Origin: Conus ventricosus
Taxonomy: Eukaryota; Mollusca; Gastropoda; Neogastropoda; Conidae
Assembly: GCA_018398815.1 (NCBI GenBank)
Contig: CM031610.1
Location: forward strand, 33,149,040 to 33,213,039
Length of the DNA stretch: 64,000 nt
Direction of reading: 5' to 3'
Positions within the stretch are counted from its first letter, which is position 1. The number at the start of each line of letters is the position of its first letter. Shown piece after piece: positions 36,589 through 51,600 of this stretch. The translations under genes and the position numbers were made by a program. The notes beneath the pieces are model-generated. The model saw only the letters and a list, made by a program, of their open reading frames with translations. It searched no databases and had not been told where the DNA came from.

Positions 36589-36780
36589 TTCTTTTAACGT
36601 CTTTCAACTAATCGTAGATTTTTGACGGGGGAAAAATCGTGCGAAAGAGAGATGGGAAGAGAGAGCGTATGGGCTTATGCTTGTGCAAGCTCACGTATGT
36701 GTGCATGGGTATGTGTGCTGTGTGTGTGTTTGAGAGTGTGTTGGAGTTTGTTTGTGTGTATATGTGTGTGATTACATGAG
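36310..36780. repeat. (GT)n microsatellites with a GA island
   Basis: GT arrays at about 36310-36482 and 36528-36590 are separated by a GA-rich island at 36485-36530. GT-rich steps continue to about 36780. Confidence 0.93.
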
Positions 36781-38160
36781 CGCTTTTTTGAATAATATGG
36801 GTAATTACAAAAACACTTGAATTTTTCAAATATGTATGAAAGGGAAAAAAAAAGCTTAAAATTTTAACAAATAACTAATTAACAACCATCAAGGCACAGA
36901 ACGTAACCTTTCTCAGTCCTTGTCACTTTTGAGCTTGTAATGATTCCATTATTCCCTCCACTCATATCCCCCTTCCCCCCCCATCAACTAAAAAAGGAGA
37001 ACCTATAAATATTCCCTCAATGGGTCGTGCGCTCCAAGCATACAAAAAACTCATATGTTAGAGATGGTGACTCATAAGATGGCCTGTGCATATTTTGATC
37101 AACCTGGAATTATTTTTTTCTTGTCTTGACATGTTTCAAAATGATCACCGGGTTTGTTATTTTATTTTTATCATAATAAAATTCACACTATGTTTTTTAA
37201 CATATTTTGTTTTAAATGAATCAAAGTTTCTCGTTATTCATCAATGAAAGTATATTTTGAATGTATTTTTTTATTTAACTACTATAATTATGTTGAATAA
37301 TTTTTTATATAAAATTTCAAACTGATTTTGATTGTTCTTCGTTCTTTCATTCTATCTTTGGAAAGTTTTTCGAAAAGATTTGGGTTTAACTAAATTGCAC
37401 TGAACTCATGTACCGATAGGTTGTTTAGGATTTTCAGATCCAGAGATATGTTTTGCTTCACGCTTAGCTGCCCTATATTCTTGATCGTTGTAATAAAAGG
37501 AACAGTGTGATCGAATCCATCAAAGGATAATTGGGTTGCTCCTTCAATAGCTATGGATCAAAATGCTTATACTCTATATTCTTTTCAGGCGTGTATCTAA
37601 GGATAATCTTTTATCCGCCTGAAGGACTGATGTTTGAATCTACACATACAGTGCTTGAATTATTGTTTTGGGATTTTTAACAGGTAATTCATAACGCGAG
37701 TATTGCTCAGGTTAATTCAGCTGGGAAATAGGATTATGTTTACATCCCAATGTAATGATTTATCTCCCGCAAGTCAGGGTTTAAGAATGCAAACCTGTTT
37801 GCTTACTTTACATGAACCAGATGTGTATATTTCTAATTGGTTAGTGTATTTCTCGTCAATATGACACTTTGTTTAACTTGCTTTCATATTGTTATTTCAT
37901 CTTTTTTTTGTTGTTGGTGTGTTCTATATCCAAATGGACGTTTTTTATGTTCACAGGGTGGGGTTTGGGATTGGACAAAAAGTTGGTCCGGAGAGAAATT
38001 TTCTTTTTCTTAAGTAACCCATGAAATCTGAATTTTTTTTGATGTATAAGTTGCTTTAGTTATTGTGAAGTTATAGACTTGCTCTTTTCGGAAAATCAAT
38101 AATCTGATCTTATTTTGATTTCTGATTGTATGTGTGTTTTTTCTAGCTGTACTTTCTAGC
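36781..38160. other. Gene-free AT-rich stretch
   Basis: Very AT-rich around 37130-37330. No gene, RNA or element is recognised. Confidence 0.4.
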
Positions 38161-38163
38161 TAT

Positions 38164-38165
<2 letters not shown>

Positions 38166-38251
<86 letters not shown>

Positions 38252-38284
38252 GTGAGTGTGATGTGGTGTGGTGTGTGTGTGTGT

Positions 38285-38329
<45 letters not shown>

Positions 38330-38332
38330 TGA
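38166..38332. repeat. (GT)n microsatellite
   Basis: About 165 bp of near-perfect GT with an interruption at 38250-38272. Confidence 0.95.
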
Positions 38333-38686
38333 TGCTCGCGCGCGTCTGCAAGCGTTCTTGTGCATAATTGTGTATGTTTCGTCTGCGAAATGTAGGATGT
38401 GAGTTTATGAGAAAGGCATATGAACAAAGACTGAGTTTGGATAGTTCGGTCTTTTTGTCTTTTGTATGTAAGTTAATTTGCCTTGTTGATACTAACTGGT
38501 TCGTAAATGCGGTTATATTAGTTTGTTTTGTTCCAGTTTCTTCATATGAATCTAGTGGCTTATGAGTGTTACAAATGTTGAAAAAACTGCCTATCCTATA
38601 AGGAAACGGCATAATATAACACAATAGTGGAACAAAAAAATTGACATTCTCGTCAACTTCTGTGACCTTACATTGGCACGAGAGAT

Positions 38687-38724
38687 TCTCTCTCTTCTCT
38701 CCTCTCTCTCTCTCTCTATCTATC

Positions 38725-38755
<31 letters not shown>

Positions 38756-39013
38756 ATGTCTCTCTGTCTGTCTGTTGTTCTCTATCTCATCTCTATCTCT
38801 CTCTCTCTCTCTCTCTCTGTATGTCTCTCACTTTCTATCTATCTGTAACGTTTTTATCCATTGGATGGAATTTTTGCGTATTTTTCAAATTGTTGTAATA
38901 TTTTATGTCATAAATATGTGTATAAGAAAATTAGCACAAGTACAACAAGCTGTCGTATAGTGCTTCAGTGCAGTATGGAAAGGTGACAGGAGGGGGGGGG
39001 GGGGGGGGGGGGG
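38687..39013. repeat. (CT)n microsatellite and G22 tract
   Basis: A CT array with CTAT steps lies at about 38687-38845. An uninterrupted run of 22 G lies at 38992-39013, the longest homopolymer of G or C in the window. Confidence 0.95.
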
Positions 39014-42000
39014 ATTTGCCACTATGATTTTCTTGTGGCTTTTCACTCAATTAAACTGAACATGATATGTCAACGTTTGATTATTGGGAGCTCTTGGGAG
39101 ATAATATCCATGTTTATTTGCGTCTTGTTCCTTCTTTGGGCTCTTATTTGAGATTTTGATGTGTATTCTTGGTTAAAGACCTGTCGATATGGAACTAATC
39201 CATCTTCGTCAAATGGGTTTGCAGTTCCTGATAGAAAGTATTGTACCATTTACAGATTGTCTTATTGTTGCAGAATCAATGGACAAGTTGTCAGTATTTG
39301 GCGACAACTTCCGTTATTTAAAAGAAAACGTAAAACAAAATGGAATTATGCCTAGTTGCATTGTGAGACGACTGAGGCGGATATCTTATTCTTAAATCTT
39401 TAATAAATGTTAGCAATCCGCAGAGAAACGTGGACAAACGTGTCAACAGACCAACAACGACGCGTTTCAGAATCTGTAGGTATTTTTCAGCAAGACACAA
39501 TCAGATAGGACAATGAAATGAACGTGGCCTCGTTTAATCAACGCCTACCTTGCGCTGAAGGTGATCAAAGATATGTGAAAACTCGTTCATTGTTCTTTGT
39601 TCTATGTTGTTTGTGTCTTATATGAAGAAGGTATAAGAGGTCGAATACGCGTCGTGGTTTTGTCTTGTGTATTGTTTGTCACGTTTCACTTGGAGGTTCG
39701 CCCAACTTTTTTCCAGATTGGTTACTGCCAATTCTCCGCAGTATGATTCACGTCTGCAGTCTGAAATGTATCTAGCATAAACCCTCATGTAGTAGTTGTT
39801 GTATTTGTGGATTAGTAGTAGTAGCAGTTGCAGCAGAATGCAGTTGTAGTTGTTGTGGTCGTAGGCACGAGTGGTATAGGCAATGAGTGTAAAACATTTT
39901 TCTTACATAAACCAGATCTAAAGAAAACAGAATTTGGGAAGGCTGGGTTTCACTCACTGGGCTTGGTGGTATCTGGGTAGTGGTGAATGTCCAGTCACGG
40001 TTTGACTTCATGCAGCCAGTTCACATCCCGTCATGAGTGAACGGCTACTGTTCATCATCCCTCCAAGTTTATGTTGATGCTTCAAAATGGGAAGAAGTGG
40101 GCTGGAACACTCTCTGTTCACCTGAGTCCTGGCTGTTGCAAAGAAAAGGCTTAACTTGCTGTGATGGCAGATTGACCGTTTCAAGGACGTTTGTTGTTCG
40201 CATTGGATATATTACATTTTCTGTGTTTCTTAATTGGCATGCACTGGAAACTCATGAGGGGGTATGGTTTGGATGAGTTAATTGTGCAGTCCAGGAGTCT
40301 GCTCGGTGGGTCATTGATGCTGTCGTGGCAGGAATGCCCTACATTCGTCCATGAGAGTACACATGGTTTGTTCTGGTGAGCTTTGGGTGAGTTGCTTCTT
40401 CAGTCTTCTGGAAGGAATCACAGAAGCTTCAGATCTTTAACAGATGTCTCTGAAGATCTTCAGGGTACACTAACAGACATCAGATTATGACACTTTGGAG
40501 TTGCATCTTTGGGTCTCCTCTTCAGACTGTACTCGAACGCAAAGAAAGGAAGATTAACAAGGGGGAGAAAAGGAAAGTCAGCAAAGTTCTGTTGCTGCCA
40601 TTGCTGTGTGTGTGGGCTGTTTAATGCATCTCTCGGGTACTTAAGAAATTGACATGGACTTGCATTGTCGGCATAGAAAAAATTGTGGGCCCTCTGCTCT
40701 CTGTGATGGTTCTCCAGAACTTAATCAAGATACGCCACTGTCTATTTTCCTGAGCTTCTGTATCTCATGAACAACCATCCTCAGCAGAAGAACTCATGCG
40801 AAATGAGGAGGAATCAGGTGTGTCGCGATAACAGGGCCTTCATGCGGAGTACCATAATGAGCAAAACGCTCAACTGCATGTACATAGTCTGCTGGTGGGA
40901 ATCATTGGATTCAGCAGAAACTGTGCTGCCTACCATTCACTGGTGCATGACACATCATGTCAAAGAATTCTTTTCTTGATGCTACGCTTGAGTTGGATGG
41001 CATGACTGGGCTTGATGTCAATGTTCACAAGACCTGACATGTGCAGAGACTAGAGACTGTGAGGTGTGTGTGAAAATACATGATGGATTCTTTACTGCTT
41101 CATGGATACCTTTTTCAGTGGAAGAGGGGGGTATTATTCTGTCTCTCATCAGGAATTCATAGCACTGACTGCATTCAAGAAAAAATTCTTTCAGCAGATG
41201 AACGAAGAAAGGAAGACTTTATCAATTCTGACAGAACGACTGGCTTGTAGAAAACTCTGAGTTTCCATGCTCATCTGAAAAAGTGGAAGTATGGACAATT
41301 GCGGAAACTGCAGTAGACAAAAAGACTCTGCGTCTTCTTCGTACATACTGGTGATAGTGGCAGCGCAGTGAGACATGTCGGACTACTCTTAATGATCTCG
41401 CGGATTTTTAAACACCAGTTTGCAGAGAATGGTCATGAGCTACCTCTGAGTCACAGTGCCTTGGGCCCTTGCAAATCATGTTGTTTGCCTTGCAAAGACA
41501 GAGAAAGCAATAGACTCGTGCATTCTTAGGAGGGTGACTGAGTTGGAGGAAAGCAACCAGAGGAAGGGGGGGGGGGGGGAGGAGCCATCTCAGTTATTGA
41601 TGCAATTTTCCATCTGCAGGTCACTACCTCATCTTCCCCCAACATTTGGAGTCCTGCATACAGAATACTGAAAACATCTGCCATCCTCAGACAGGACTGA
41701 TTATGTTGGCAGTTGTGTACAATAACAACTTCAATTCATATCAATGGAACGTTATCGTCGCGGGTGAATGGTGTGAAGCATTCCGACCTGAAGGGTCACA
41801 TCACTAGGTCCATGAGACTGGTAAGAGTTTTGAAAATGGTGTCATAAAGAACCAGCTCATCAAATTCTGCCTTCTGTATGGAGAAAAGATTTCCCTTGCT
41901 GCCTCAATCTGAACAGAGAGTGTTTTGTGGACTTGGTGGGGCCCGGTTGATTCAAGCTACTCCTCCACGGATGGGACTAGACTGTGGAGCCTTCACAGTT

Positions 42001-43000
42001 CAGAGCTGTTTTACACTCATGAAGAAGCGGATCGAGGATCATCTCACTGTTTTCACCAGTACAAGATTGCTCTGATTCGAGGGCATATGGTGCCGCTCTG
42101 ACTTAGACACTGATGTGGTTTATACTCTTTATACATTATGTTCCCCAGTTCCATACTGCCAGTATACTGGACTCTGGCACGGGAAACTACTGGAGGATGC
42201 TTCACTCCACAGACCTTGTTGCACAAGTAGGACTGGAATAATATGAAGACACAACTTGGCCTACTTGCGTTTCGGCTGTGACTACTCAGTTCTTTTAGTG
42301 AGCAAGGGAGGTCAGGGAGTTCAATGCGTTCACTAAAAGTGCCGTCCTTCCTGATGCTTCCGTAGCTCTGGGGAATGCCAGAACATGAATGTATTCTTGA
42401 TTCAGTGGAAACTTGAACACTATGTCTGTTGTCTGTTTGGCAGACCCAATAGCAGGTACATCAAACCAGGTCGCTTTGTCCCTTCTCATAGAAACGTTTG
42501 ACACCAGTCGGGAAATGCAGTGTTGGACAGCTAACGGAACTGTACCTGAGCCTCCTACTCCCTGTCAGTCTCCCTGCAGATGCACTCAGAGCGAGTTTAA
42601 TACCAGGGTACTATATATTACTGTTTTCTACATGATAGTTATTGTTGTAGCAGGGTATAGTCTTGCAGTGTTTGAAAAGGTCTGAGGATGCTGTCATTCT
42701 CCAGACCTCATGCTGTTGTGAAGATCAGGTGTTGATATAATGACAATGGTTTTTGCAGCAGAAGAAAAGCAAAACATGCAGAAAGGGGTTAGCAGGAATA
42801 CATAACTTTGTCAACATGCAGATGTGACCGCTGTGACTGAGTATGCACTCTCGATCATGCTGTACAGCAACATGGTGACATTGCTTGGGCTGAGCAGACA
42901 TCAGTGTCAGATTGCTAAATCTGAGGTTGGATTTTATTCTGATCCATGGTCAGGAACAGACGTAGGAGAACTTCTGTAGCATTGTTGTTGATAACTACAG
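39014..43000. other. Unassigned 4 kb end of contig 2
   Basis: Moderate GC and few simple repeats apart from a G-run at 41569-41579. Open frames of 60-90 codons occur on both strands, but I recognise no domain. It could be a decayed element or gene; nothing supports a specific call. Confidence 0.35.
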
Positions 43001-44000
43001 NNNNNNNNNNNNNNNNNNNNNNNNNNNNNNNNNNNNNNNNNNNNNNNNNNNNNNNNNNNNNNNNNNNNNNNNNNNNNNNNNNNNNNNNNNNNNNNNNNNN
43101 NNNNNNNNNNNNNNNNNNNNNNNNNNNNNNNNNNNNNNNNNNNNNNNNNNNNNNNNNNNNNNNNNNNNNNNNNNNNNNNNNNNNNNNNNNNNNNNNNNNN
43201 NNNNNNNNNNNNNNNNNNNNNNNNNNNNNNNNNNNNNNNNNNNNNNNNNNNNNNNNNNNNNNNNNNNNNNNNNNNNNNNNNNNNNNNNNNNNNNNNNNNN
43301 NNNNNNNNNNNNNNNNNNNNNNNNNNNNNNNNNNNNNNNNNNNNNNNNNNNNNNNNNNNNNNNNNNNNNNNNNNNNNNNNNNNNNNNNNNNNNNNNNNNN
43401 NNNNNNNNNNNNNNNNNNNNNNNNNNNNNNNNNNNNNNNNNNNNNNNNNNNNNNNNNNNNNNNNNNNNNNNNNNNNNNNNNNNNNNNNNNNNNNNNNNNN
43501 NNNNNNNNNNNNNNNNNNNNNNNNNNNNNNNNNNNNNNNNNNNNNNNNNNNNNNNNNNNNNNNNNNNNNNNNNNNNNNNNNNNNNNNNNNNNNNNNNNNN
43601 NNNNNNNNNNNNNNNNNNNNNNNNNNNNNNNNNNNNNNNNNNNNNNNNNNNNNNNNNNNNNNNNNNNNNNNNNNNNNNNNNNNNNNNNNNNNNNNNNNNN
43701 NNNNNNNNNNNNNNNNNNNNNNNNNNNNNNNNNNNNNNNNNNNNNNNNNNNNNNNNNNNNNNNNNNNNNNNNNNNNNNNNNNNNNNNNNNNNNNNNNNNN
43801 NNNNNNNNNNNNNNNNNNNNNNNNNNNNNNNNNNNNNNNNNNNNNNNNNNNNNNNNNNNNNNNNNNNNNNNNNNNNNNNNNNNNNNNNNNNNNNNNNNNN
43901 NNNNNNNNNNNNNNNNNNNNNNNNNNNNNNNNNNNNNNNNNNNNNNNNNNNNNNNNNNNNNNNNNNNNNNNNNNNNNNNNNNNNNNNNNNNNNNNNNNNN
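43001..44000. other. Scaffold gap, exactly 1000 N
   Basis: Fixed-length run of N between contigs 2 and 3. Confidence 0.99.
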
Positions 44001-45858
44001 TCTGAGATTATGCCGATACTTATTCAGTCGGCAATGGTTCTTGCTATTCTTTTTAGTCTCTCCTTGCTCTTCTCTCAAGTCTTTTCATCTCTTGATGTTC
44101 GGGTCTGTAAGGACGTCCACGATATGGTGGATTCGATCGTTTAAGTGTAGGTGATTTCTGAAATTTCTAATGGGATCGGCCTAATTGTAATTCACTTGCT
44201 ATTGTTGCCGCACCATGTCTTCTGTCTCATTCTCTTTGAATCCTTCATGTCCAAGGCAATACATCCATGTAGGTTTTACTCACCATGTGGAGGCTGCGCA
44301 TTACGTCAAGTCAACCTGAACACTCCATTTCACATTCCACTTTTTTAAAGAAGGTTCACTGAGTCAGTCAGCTTCCCAGCTGTTTGATTTTGAAGTTTAT
44401 TTGTAGATCAGAGGCAGTGGAATCTTTGAGCCACTGCTTCTGTCGCACTGAGACCGGCAGCTTTGAAGTTGCCTGCAACAAAGTCTTCCAGAGCTGTTTG
44501 CACAGTTTGCTTCACCGTGTGCACTCAACCAGGCTCACGTTTGTAGTTGAACCGCCAATACACATCAGGTCTTCAGTTTTGCAGATTTCCCATCTGTATC
44601 TGAATTTCAAGGTTGGCTGTTTTCGATAGGATGGTGTATTTGGAGCTCTGGCGCCATGACACTTTGGAACAGCGGTTCGAAGGGGTCAGGGTATTTTTTC
44701 TCTTTCCTTAGGATGTTTAAAATCTGGTAACGTACAAATACTGTTTCTTGTCTTTTTCTTGTCCCACCAATAATTTTCCACGTCATGAACGGACACCTTG
44801 TTTCATTGACAGTTTTTGTGTGGTGGGTTTGGTGGGTTTTCAGGTGTTCTGAACTGCACTTTCACCTGCTGAAGCTTGTACCTGACCTGTTCTGCAGAAA
44901 GATAAAGCAGACAACAAATAGTTTCTGATGGTGTGTCCTTTGTATTTCCCAAGATCAGTCTCATTGTTTCATTTCGTTTTCTTTATAACTTTAGAAGCTC
45001 GCAGTGGGACAGCGTTGTGAAGCCTAGTCATCGTGAACCCGAATTCATAATAAGTCACACTAACGACAACTGTATGGTACAACACGCAGAGATGGCGATG
45101 TTCAATGCCTTTAGCTGTTATTCGTATTATTGCAGACAGGCCCTCTTTGCATTTGATTACGATGTTCTAAACATGTTTCTTTAAATCAGCATTCTATCAT
45201 AGAAATAGGCTGAAAGCTTTTTTTCAATTTGTACCCCAGTGAAAGAAACTGGTGAAGATGATTCGCTCAGTTTCTTGTTAGGAGTATAGATCGATGTTTG
45301 GGTTTTATAGGTTGATAGAAGATCTAGTTTCTTGAAACCAGTACGCAATGTTGTTCGACTGCTGCTGAACTGCTGTTGTTCTTTCTGAGCATCCTCTGAT
45401 GGTTCTTTTTTTTTTCTTCTTTTTTTTTTGTCTAATCAAATCATCATATGCAAGTGTCAGCATTCGAATAATCCCATTTTTTTGAGATCTTCAGCCCCTC
45501 TATTGCGAACATTATACAAAACACGGGACAGCAGAGAACCTTGAAGCAATCCCATACAGATTAAGGGGTTATGGGGTGATACTGGACAACCCCAATATTG
45601 ACCCCAAGAGAAACGTGTCTTGCCAGACGTTCAGGAAGTACCAGCAAACTGAGGTAAATGTAAAGGCGAACTGAAACGGCCAATGATTTGAAAGTGGATG
45701 ACTTTATGGTTCCAGACACGAAGGATAGAGTAGAAACCCTGATCACACAGTTTCGGTCTGTGTTCAGCAGCAAATTTTCACATTCTTCTAAAGATTTCCC
45801 GTCTTGGACAGGTATAAACCTAGAACCCCCGGCTGATCACGTGAATCTACTGTTATGT

Positions 45859-45863
45859 ATACC

Positions 45864-45902
<39 letters not shown>

Positions 45903-46100
45903 GTGTCTAACATTCTGTCTATCTACCTACCTGTCTGTCTGTTTGTTTGTCTATCTATCTATCTCATTCAGCACGTACAAAAAGCTATTCATTGGAGTAC
46001 AATGATAAAAATCATCATCATCATCATCATCACTTTCATCATCATCATTATCATTATGATGATGATGATTACTATTGTTATTATGATGATGATGATGATT
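45859..46100. repeat. Simple repeats, second copy
   Basis: CTGT, CTAT and ATC/GAT arrays equivalent to 12134-12372. Confidence 0.92.
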
Positions 46101-46203
46101 TTTATCATTGTAACAGAAAAAGAAGATATTTAGCTAAAATCTCAGAAATCTATAGTAATGGTAATAATAATAGTAATAACGATAATGACGACGACGATGA
46201 CGA

Positions 46204-46380
46204 CTTCCGTGTGGTTTTCGTCGAACCAGTCTTTGTTCTTCCTTGTGGTTTTCGTCGAACCAGTCTTTGTTCTTCCTTGTGGTTTTCGTCGAACCATCTT
46301 TGTTTTTCCTGTGATTTTCGTCGAACCAGTCTTTGTTATCCCTTGTGGTTTTTGTAGAACCAGTCTTTGTCCTTCCTTGT
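46204..46380. repeat. 34 bp minisatellite, second copy
   Basis: Equivalent to 12478-12655, with a 'gt' missing in the fourth unit and other small differences. Confidence 0.88.
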
Positions 46381-47799
46381 CGTCAAGCCAAGCACTTCCT
46401 CAGATGTCCGCAGAGAGGCAGTTTTCGGTTGTTCCCAACGCGTTTCAGGAGAGGGATCCGTTGGGTGTCTTGCTACGTCAAGCCTCGATGTAGGCCTGCC
46501 TGAAAGTCAGCTTTTATTTCAGCTGCCAACATTGAGCTTCTGTCGTGGGGTCCCTTCTCTTTTTTTTTGTTAAACATTTGTTTTTGGATGTCTCCATAAT
46601 AAACATTCCATTTTTTCAATTAAACCAAAGATAGGAAGAATTTTTTTTTGGTACATGCAAATACAAAAACAAAGACACCACATTCCCACTCACTCACTCA
46701 CATTCTCCCCCCCCCCTTCTCCTTTCTGGCTTCATAGATGTCCGTTAACTTATCATTAACATCCTGCAATTTTTATCTAAATCATTTTACCATAGAATTT
46801 ATCTCTTTTATAGATAGTTTAAGAAATAGGTAATTTGTAGTTAGTGAATAAATAAATATGTAAATCACCACTTTTCTTTTTAATGTAAAACATCTATTTC
46901 CGGCGAGAATTTTGGTCTTTAGACATTAACAATACATATTCTGTGTACATCTATATGCGATCCTTTGGTGACTAATCCCTCCCATATTATCCTTGGGACG
47001 AAAGAATGGTCGAAAGTTCCCAAGAACTGCAGCAGGACCAGCCAGCAAGCGTCACATCAATACCTTAGAATGGAGCCTTCCACTCCAGGAAGAGCCATCC
47101 AATGAGAGAAAAAAAGGAAACAGATAACTTTAAGTCAGCATAGGCTGTATACAGGATATTCCATGTCATACAATCAGTAAGCATCATCACTTTCTGATTT
47201 TGCCAAACCTGTCGGAGAAAACCAAAAACACAAGGGTATGACCTTAAATGCAGAATGTTCACAATGTATACAATTCTGGCTCAGAAACAATCACATTCAT
47301 GACAGTCACCATTGTAATTCAACAACATCTGATCCATCATCATACATTCAATGATGGTCTCTGTGGCATAGTCACCATCACAATTTAACAACTGATCCAT
47401 CATTACATGCTCAACAACCAGAGTCCCAACTTCCATCCCATTCTGAAAACACTTGACAAAATGATTTACCCCTGAAAGAGATAAACATCAAATTCCATCA
47501 CAATGCATGATGGAGGTAAAAGGCATACTTCTTACTCGGGATGCAAGCAAAGGGTATAAGAAAGGATATTGAAGGGAGGGGTAGTGGTCCGAAAGAAAAT
47601 CTTTTCTGTGTTAATAATACAGCATCATCGAAAAGTTTGACAAAATCAGAAAGCGTCTTTTTTTTCTTTTTTTTAAAATACATTTATGTGGATATTGATA
47701 CATGCACTTTATGCTGGCATTGTGGGTGAACTATTTTGACATGCTTGTGCACTTAAAATATCTTGTAGAGTCTGGAAAGGAAAAGAAGAGAAGAAGAAG

Positions 47800-47880
<81 letters not shown>

Positions 47881-48693
47881 AGAGAGAGAAAAAGAAAAGT
47901 TTATCTCTGGATATGCAGCTGGGGCATGTGCTGGTCACTGGTAGTTAAAAGAATAATATTATGTAGTATTCGGTAACACAACAGCCTTTTGGTATCCGCT
48001 TGGAATTTCGACTTGATGATTTTCACCTGTCAGTATTGCTGACTTTCTGGTTCTACGGAAAATAATGTGTGGATGACGTTGGTTCTACCCTGTTATATCA
48101 ATTTATGTGTATGTATCACATTTTTGCCATGAGATATGATGGTCAATTTGTAAATGTACAGAATGTTTTAAAACACAGTGAATTATATTGCAATAGTTCA
48201 CCAGCACTGACACTTGGTTGCACTGCCACCCCATGCTTAGTGGACTTCTCGAACACTTAAATTTGGGCCCCCAAGCCAACCCCTCCTTCCATAATCCCCC
48301 CCCCCCCCCCGCCTGCACCCCCTGTTTCAATACTTTTCCAAAAACTGTTTGAATGATTTGTATTCATTGTATGTATGTTTGTATTTTTTTCTTTTTGTCA
48401 AGAGAACTTGAGCATTGGGCTTCATATGTGAAACATGTTTATTATTGCTTGCTTGGTTTGTGTGTTACCATGATGCACTTGAGAAATGTGAAGGTATGTC
48501 ATTTTGTGACCTTTTTGTGACCTTTTTAAACCCTGACCTTTTCGTATGTGATGGAATGGAATGGTATTTGGTGAATAGTTATTTTCAAGATAACAGGAAG
48601 TTGTTGTTCGGATGGAACATTTGTCATGGATAGATATTACGATGCTTGTCCAGTATGCAGTGATTTATTTTCGTTAAAAACTCTGTTACAAAT

Positions 48694-51600
48694 ATGAACA
48701 GTCTTATCATCTCTTCCTTGAATTGCCAGGGACTAGGTTCTTATCAAAAGAGAAGAGATGTCTTTCAACATCTTAGACAAAAACGACACTCTATATATTT
48801 CTTACAGGATACGCATTTCACTACAAAAATGGAAAGACAATTAAGAGCTGAATGGGGCTATGAATGTGTTTTTTCGTCAAATAATTCTAGATCAAGAGGA
48901 GTAGCCGTTTTGTTCAATAATAATTTTGAATTTAAAATTCTGAAAACTGTAAAAGATACCCATGGCAATTATATACTTCTTGCATTAAAAACGATAGACC
49001 TAGAAATTCTGTTGGTTAATATATATGGACCTAACAAAGACACGCCTGATTTCTTTGATGAAATTAAGAAACAAATTGATGAGATGGGTATCGCTAATAT
49101 CATAGTAGGTGGGGACTGGAATTTGATATTAAATCCTAACTTAGATTATTACAACTACAAAACAGTGAATAATCCAAAAGCACAAGAAACAGTACTTGAG
49201 ATGATGAATGATCTCGAACTTGTAGATATTTGGAGAGAATTCAATCCGGAAGTCCTGAAATATACGTGGAGAAGGCCAGCCCTTTACAGCAGAGTCGACT
49301 AGATTTTTTCTTGTTAACTGATAGCCTTATCAACAAGATAAAAGATGTAGATATCCTTTATGGCTATAGAAGTGACCATTCTCTAATAACGATTCACTTC
49401 AACTCCAAAGTGGAAAATAAAAAGAAAACATTTTGGAAATTTAACTCAGCTTTACTAAAGGACAAAAATTATGTAGAATTAATTAAACAAACAATTGAAA
49501 ACATAAAACTTCAGTATGCAGTATCCCCATACTCACGGGAAAACATAAACAAGATTCCGATGGATGAAATTCAGTTCACAGTAAGCGATCAACTATTTTT
49601 GGATGTTTTAATTATGGAAATAAGAGCAAACACAGTAACTTTCGGCATAAAGAAAAAGAGAGAAACTAAGGGGAAAAGAAAAAAAGTTGGAATCAGAAAT
49701 ACAAACACTTGAAACAGATTTGCTAATTAACAATAAACCAAGGGAACTTCAAGAGAAAAAAGATGAACTGATACAGTTAAGAAAGGAGAAAATGGAAGGG
49801 ATCGCCATTCGATCCAAAGCAAGATGGGCATCAGAGGGGGAAAAAATATCTAAATTTTTCTGCAATCTTGAGAAACGTCATTTTGTCAGCAAACAAATGT
49901 TAAAATTAGTAACAGACCAAGGAAATATAATAACAGAAACAGACGAAATATTAGATGCAACTAAGACCTATTATGAAAATTTATATAAAGAAAGAAGTAC
50001 AAAAAACATAGACATTGGTAGATATGCTGGAAATTTACCAAAGCTTGAAGAAGCTGAATCCAAACAACTAGAGGTACAAATAACTAGACAAGAAGCTTCA
50101 GAAGCACTGAAAGAATGCAGAATGACAAGAGCCCTGGTACTGATGGGATGACTGTAAATTTTTTCAAATTTTTCTGGAAAGACATAGGAGACTTTGTTGT
50201 TCGATCTTTAAATGAAGGTTTTTATAAAAGGAGAGCTGCCCCATTACTCAGAGAGAAGGAATCATTACTTGCCCACCAAAAGGAGAAAAGCCACAATAAT
50301 ATTTACAAACTTGGAGACCCATATCACTACTAAATGTGTCATATAAAATAGGATCAACATGCATAGCCAACCGAAAAAAAAGAAACACCCGAAGGTGCTG
50401 GGGAGGACCCAGAGAAGCACTGTCTTCACCTGCCTTTAGAGCAGTCCTGTACCACCCTTGGAGGCCTGCGCTGTGTTGACGATGGGTACATGCATAGCCA
50501 ACCGAATAAAGTACACCCTACATAAATTGATAAAAGAAGATCAGACAGGCTATATTCCAGGAAGGTATATAGGAGACAATTTAAGAACAATATACGACAT
50601 CATATATTACTTAGAAAAAAAAAAACAACCTTCCAGGTTTATTAGTGTCAATAGACTTCGAGAAAGCGTTTCGATTCAATAAATTGGAAATACATGAATA
50701 AAGTCCTGAATGGTTTTGGTTTTAGCGATGATATATGTAAATGGATAACCACATTTTATAAAAAATATAAAATCATATATCACTGGTAAACGGACATGTA
50801 TCTGGAAGCTTTGAAGTACAGAGAGGATGTCGTCAAGGAGATCCTATTTCACCCTACCTTTTTGCTTTGTGTTCAGAAATTCTAGCTCACAAAATAAGAG
50901 AAGATAAAAGCATAAAAGGTATTACAATCCACGATTCTACTTTTAAAATAAATCAATTCGCAGATGACACGTCATTTACACTGAACGGAGATAGGGAATC
51001 CTATGAAAATCTGTTCAGAACTCTTGAGGAGTTTGAAGAAATTGCAGGACTAAAACTTCATTATGGAAAAAACTGTTAATGTGTGGCTAGGTCAAAAGAA
51101 ATATTCAGAGAACAAATACTTAAAAGAAAAAAATATGAAATGGAATCCCCCCAAATATAAACTCTTAAGTATATGGTTCACGAATGACTTGTCAAAAATG
51201 ACTGAAATTAATTTCAATGGACAATTAGTAGAAGTGAAAAATCTATTTAAAATTTGGTCCAAACGAATTTGTACACCCCTAGCCCTTGGTAGAATCGCTG
51301 TACTTAAGTCTCTCGAACTCTCAAAACTTATTTACTGTGGATTCTCCTCCCAAACCCTCCAGAAAAGATAATACCACAGCTACAAAACGTTGTTTTCAAA
51401 TTTATATGGGATAATAAGCCAGATAAGATTAAAAGAAAATACTCGGTTCATCACACTGAAAATGGTGGCCTAGGTATTCCTGAAATACAAGTGTTTATAC
51501 AGGCCCTAAAAATGACATGGATGAAAAAGATCCTCACAGGAACATCCAAATGGAAAAAAATACTGTTTACGGATTGCCCTGAGATAGAATCATTGGAACA

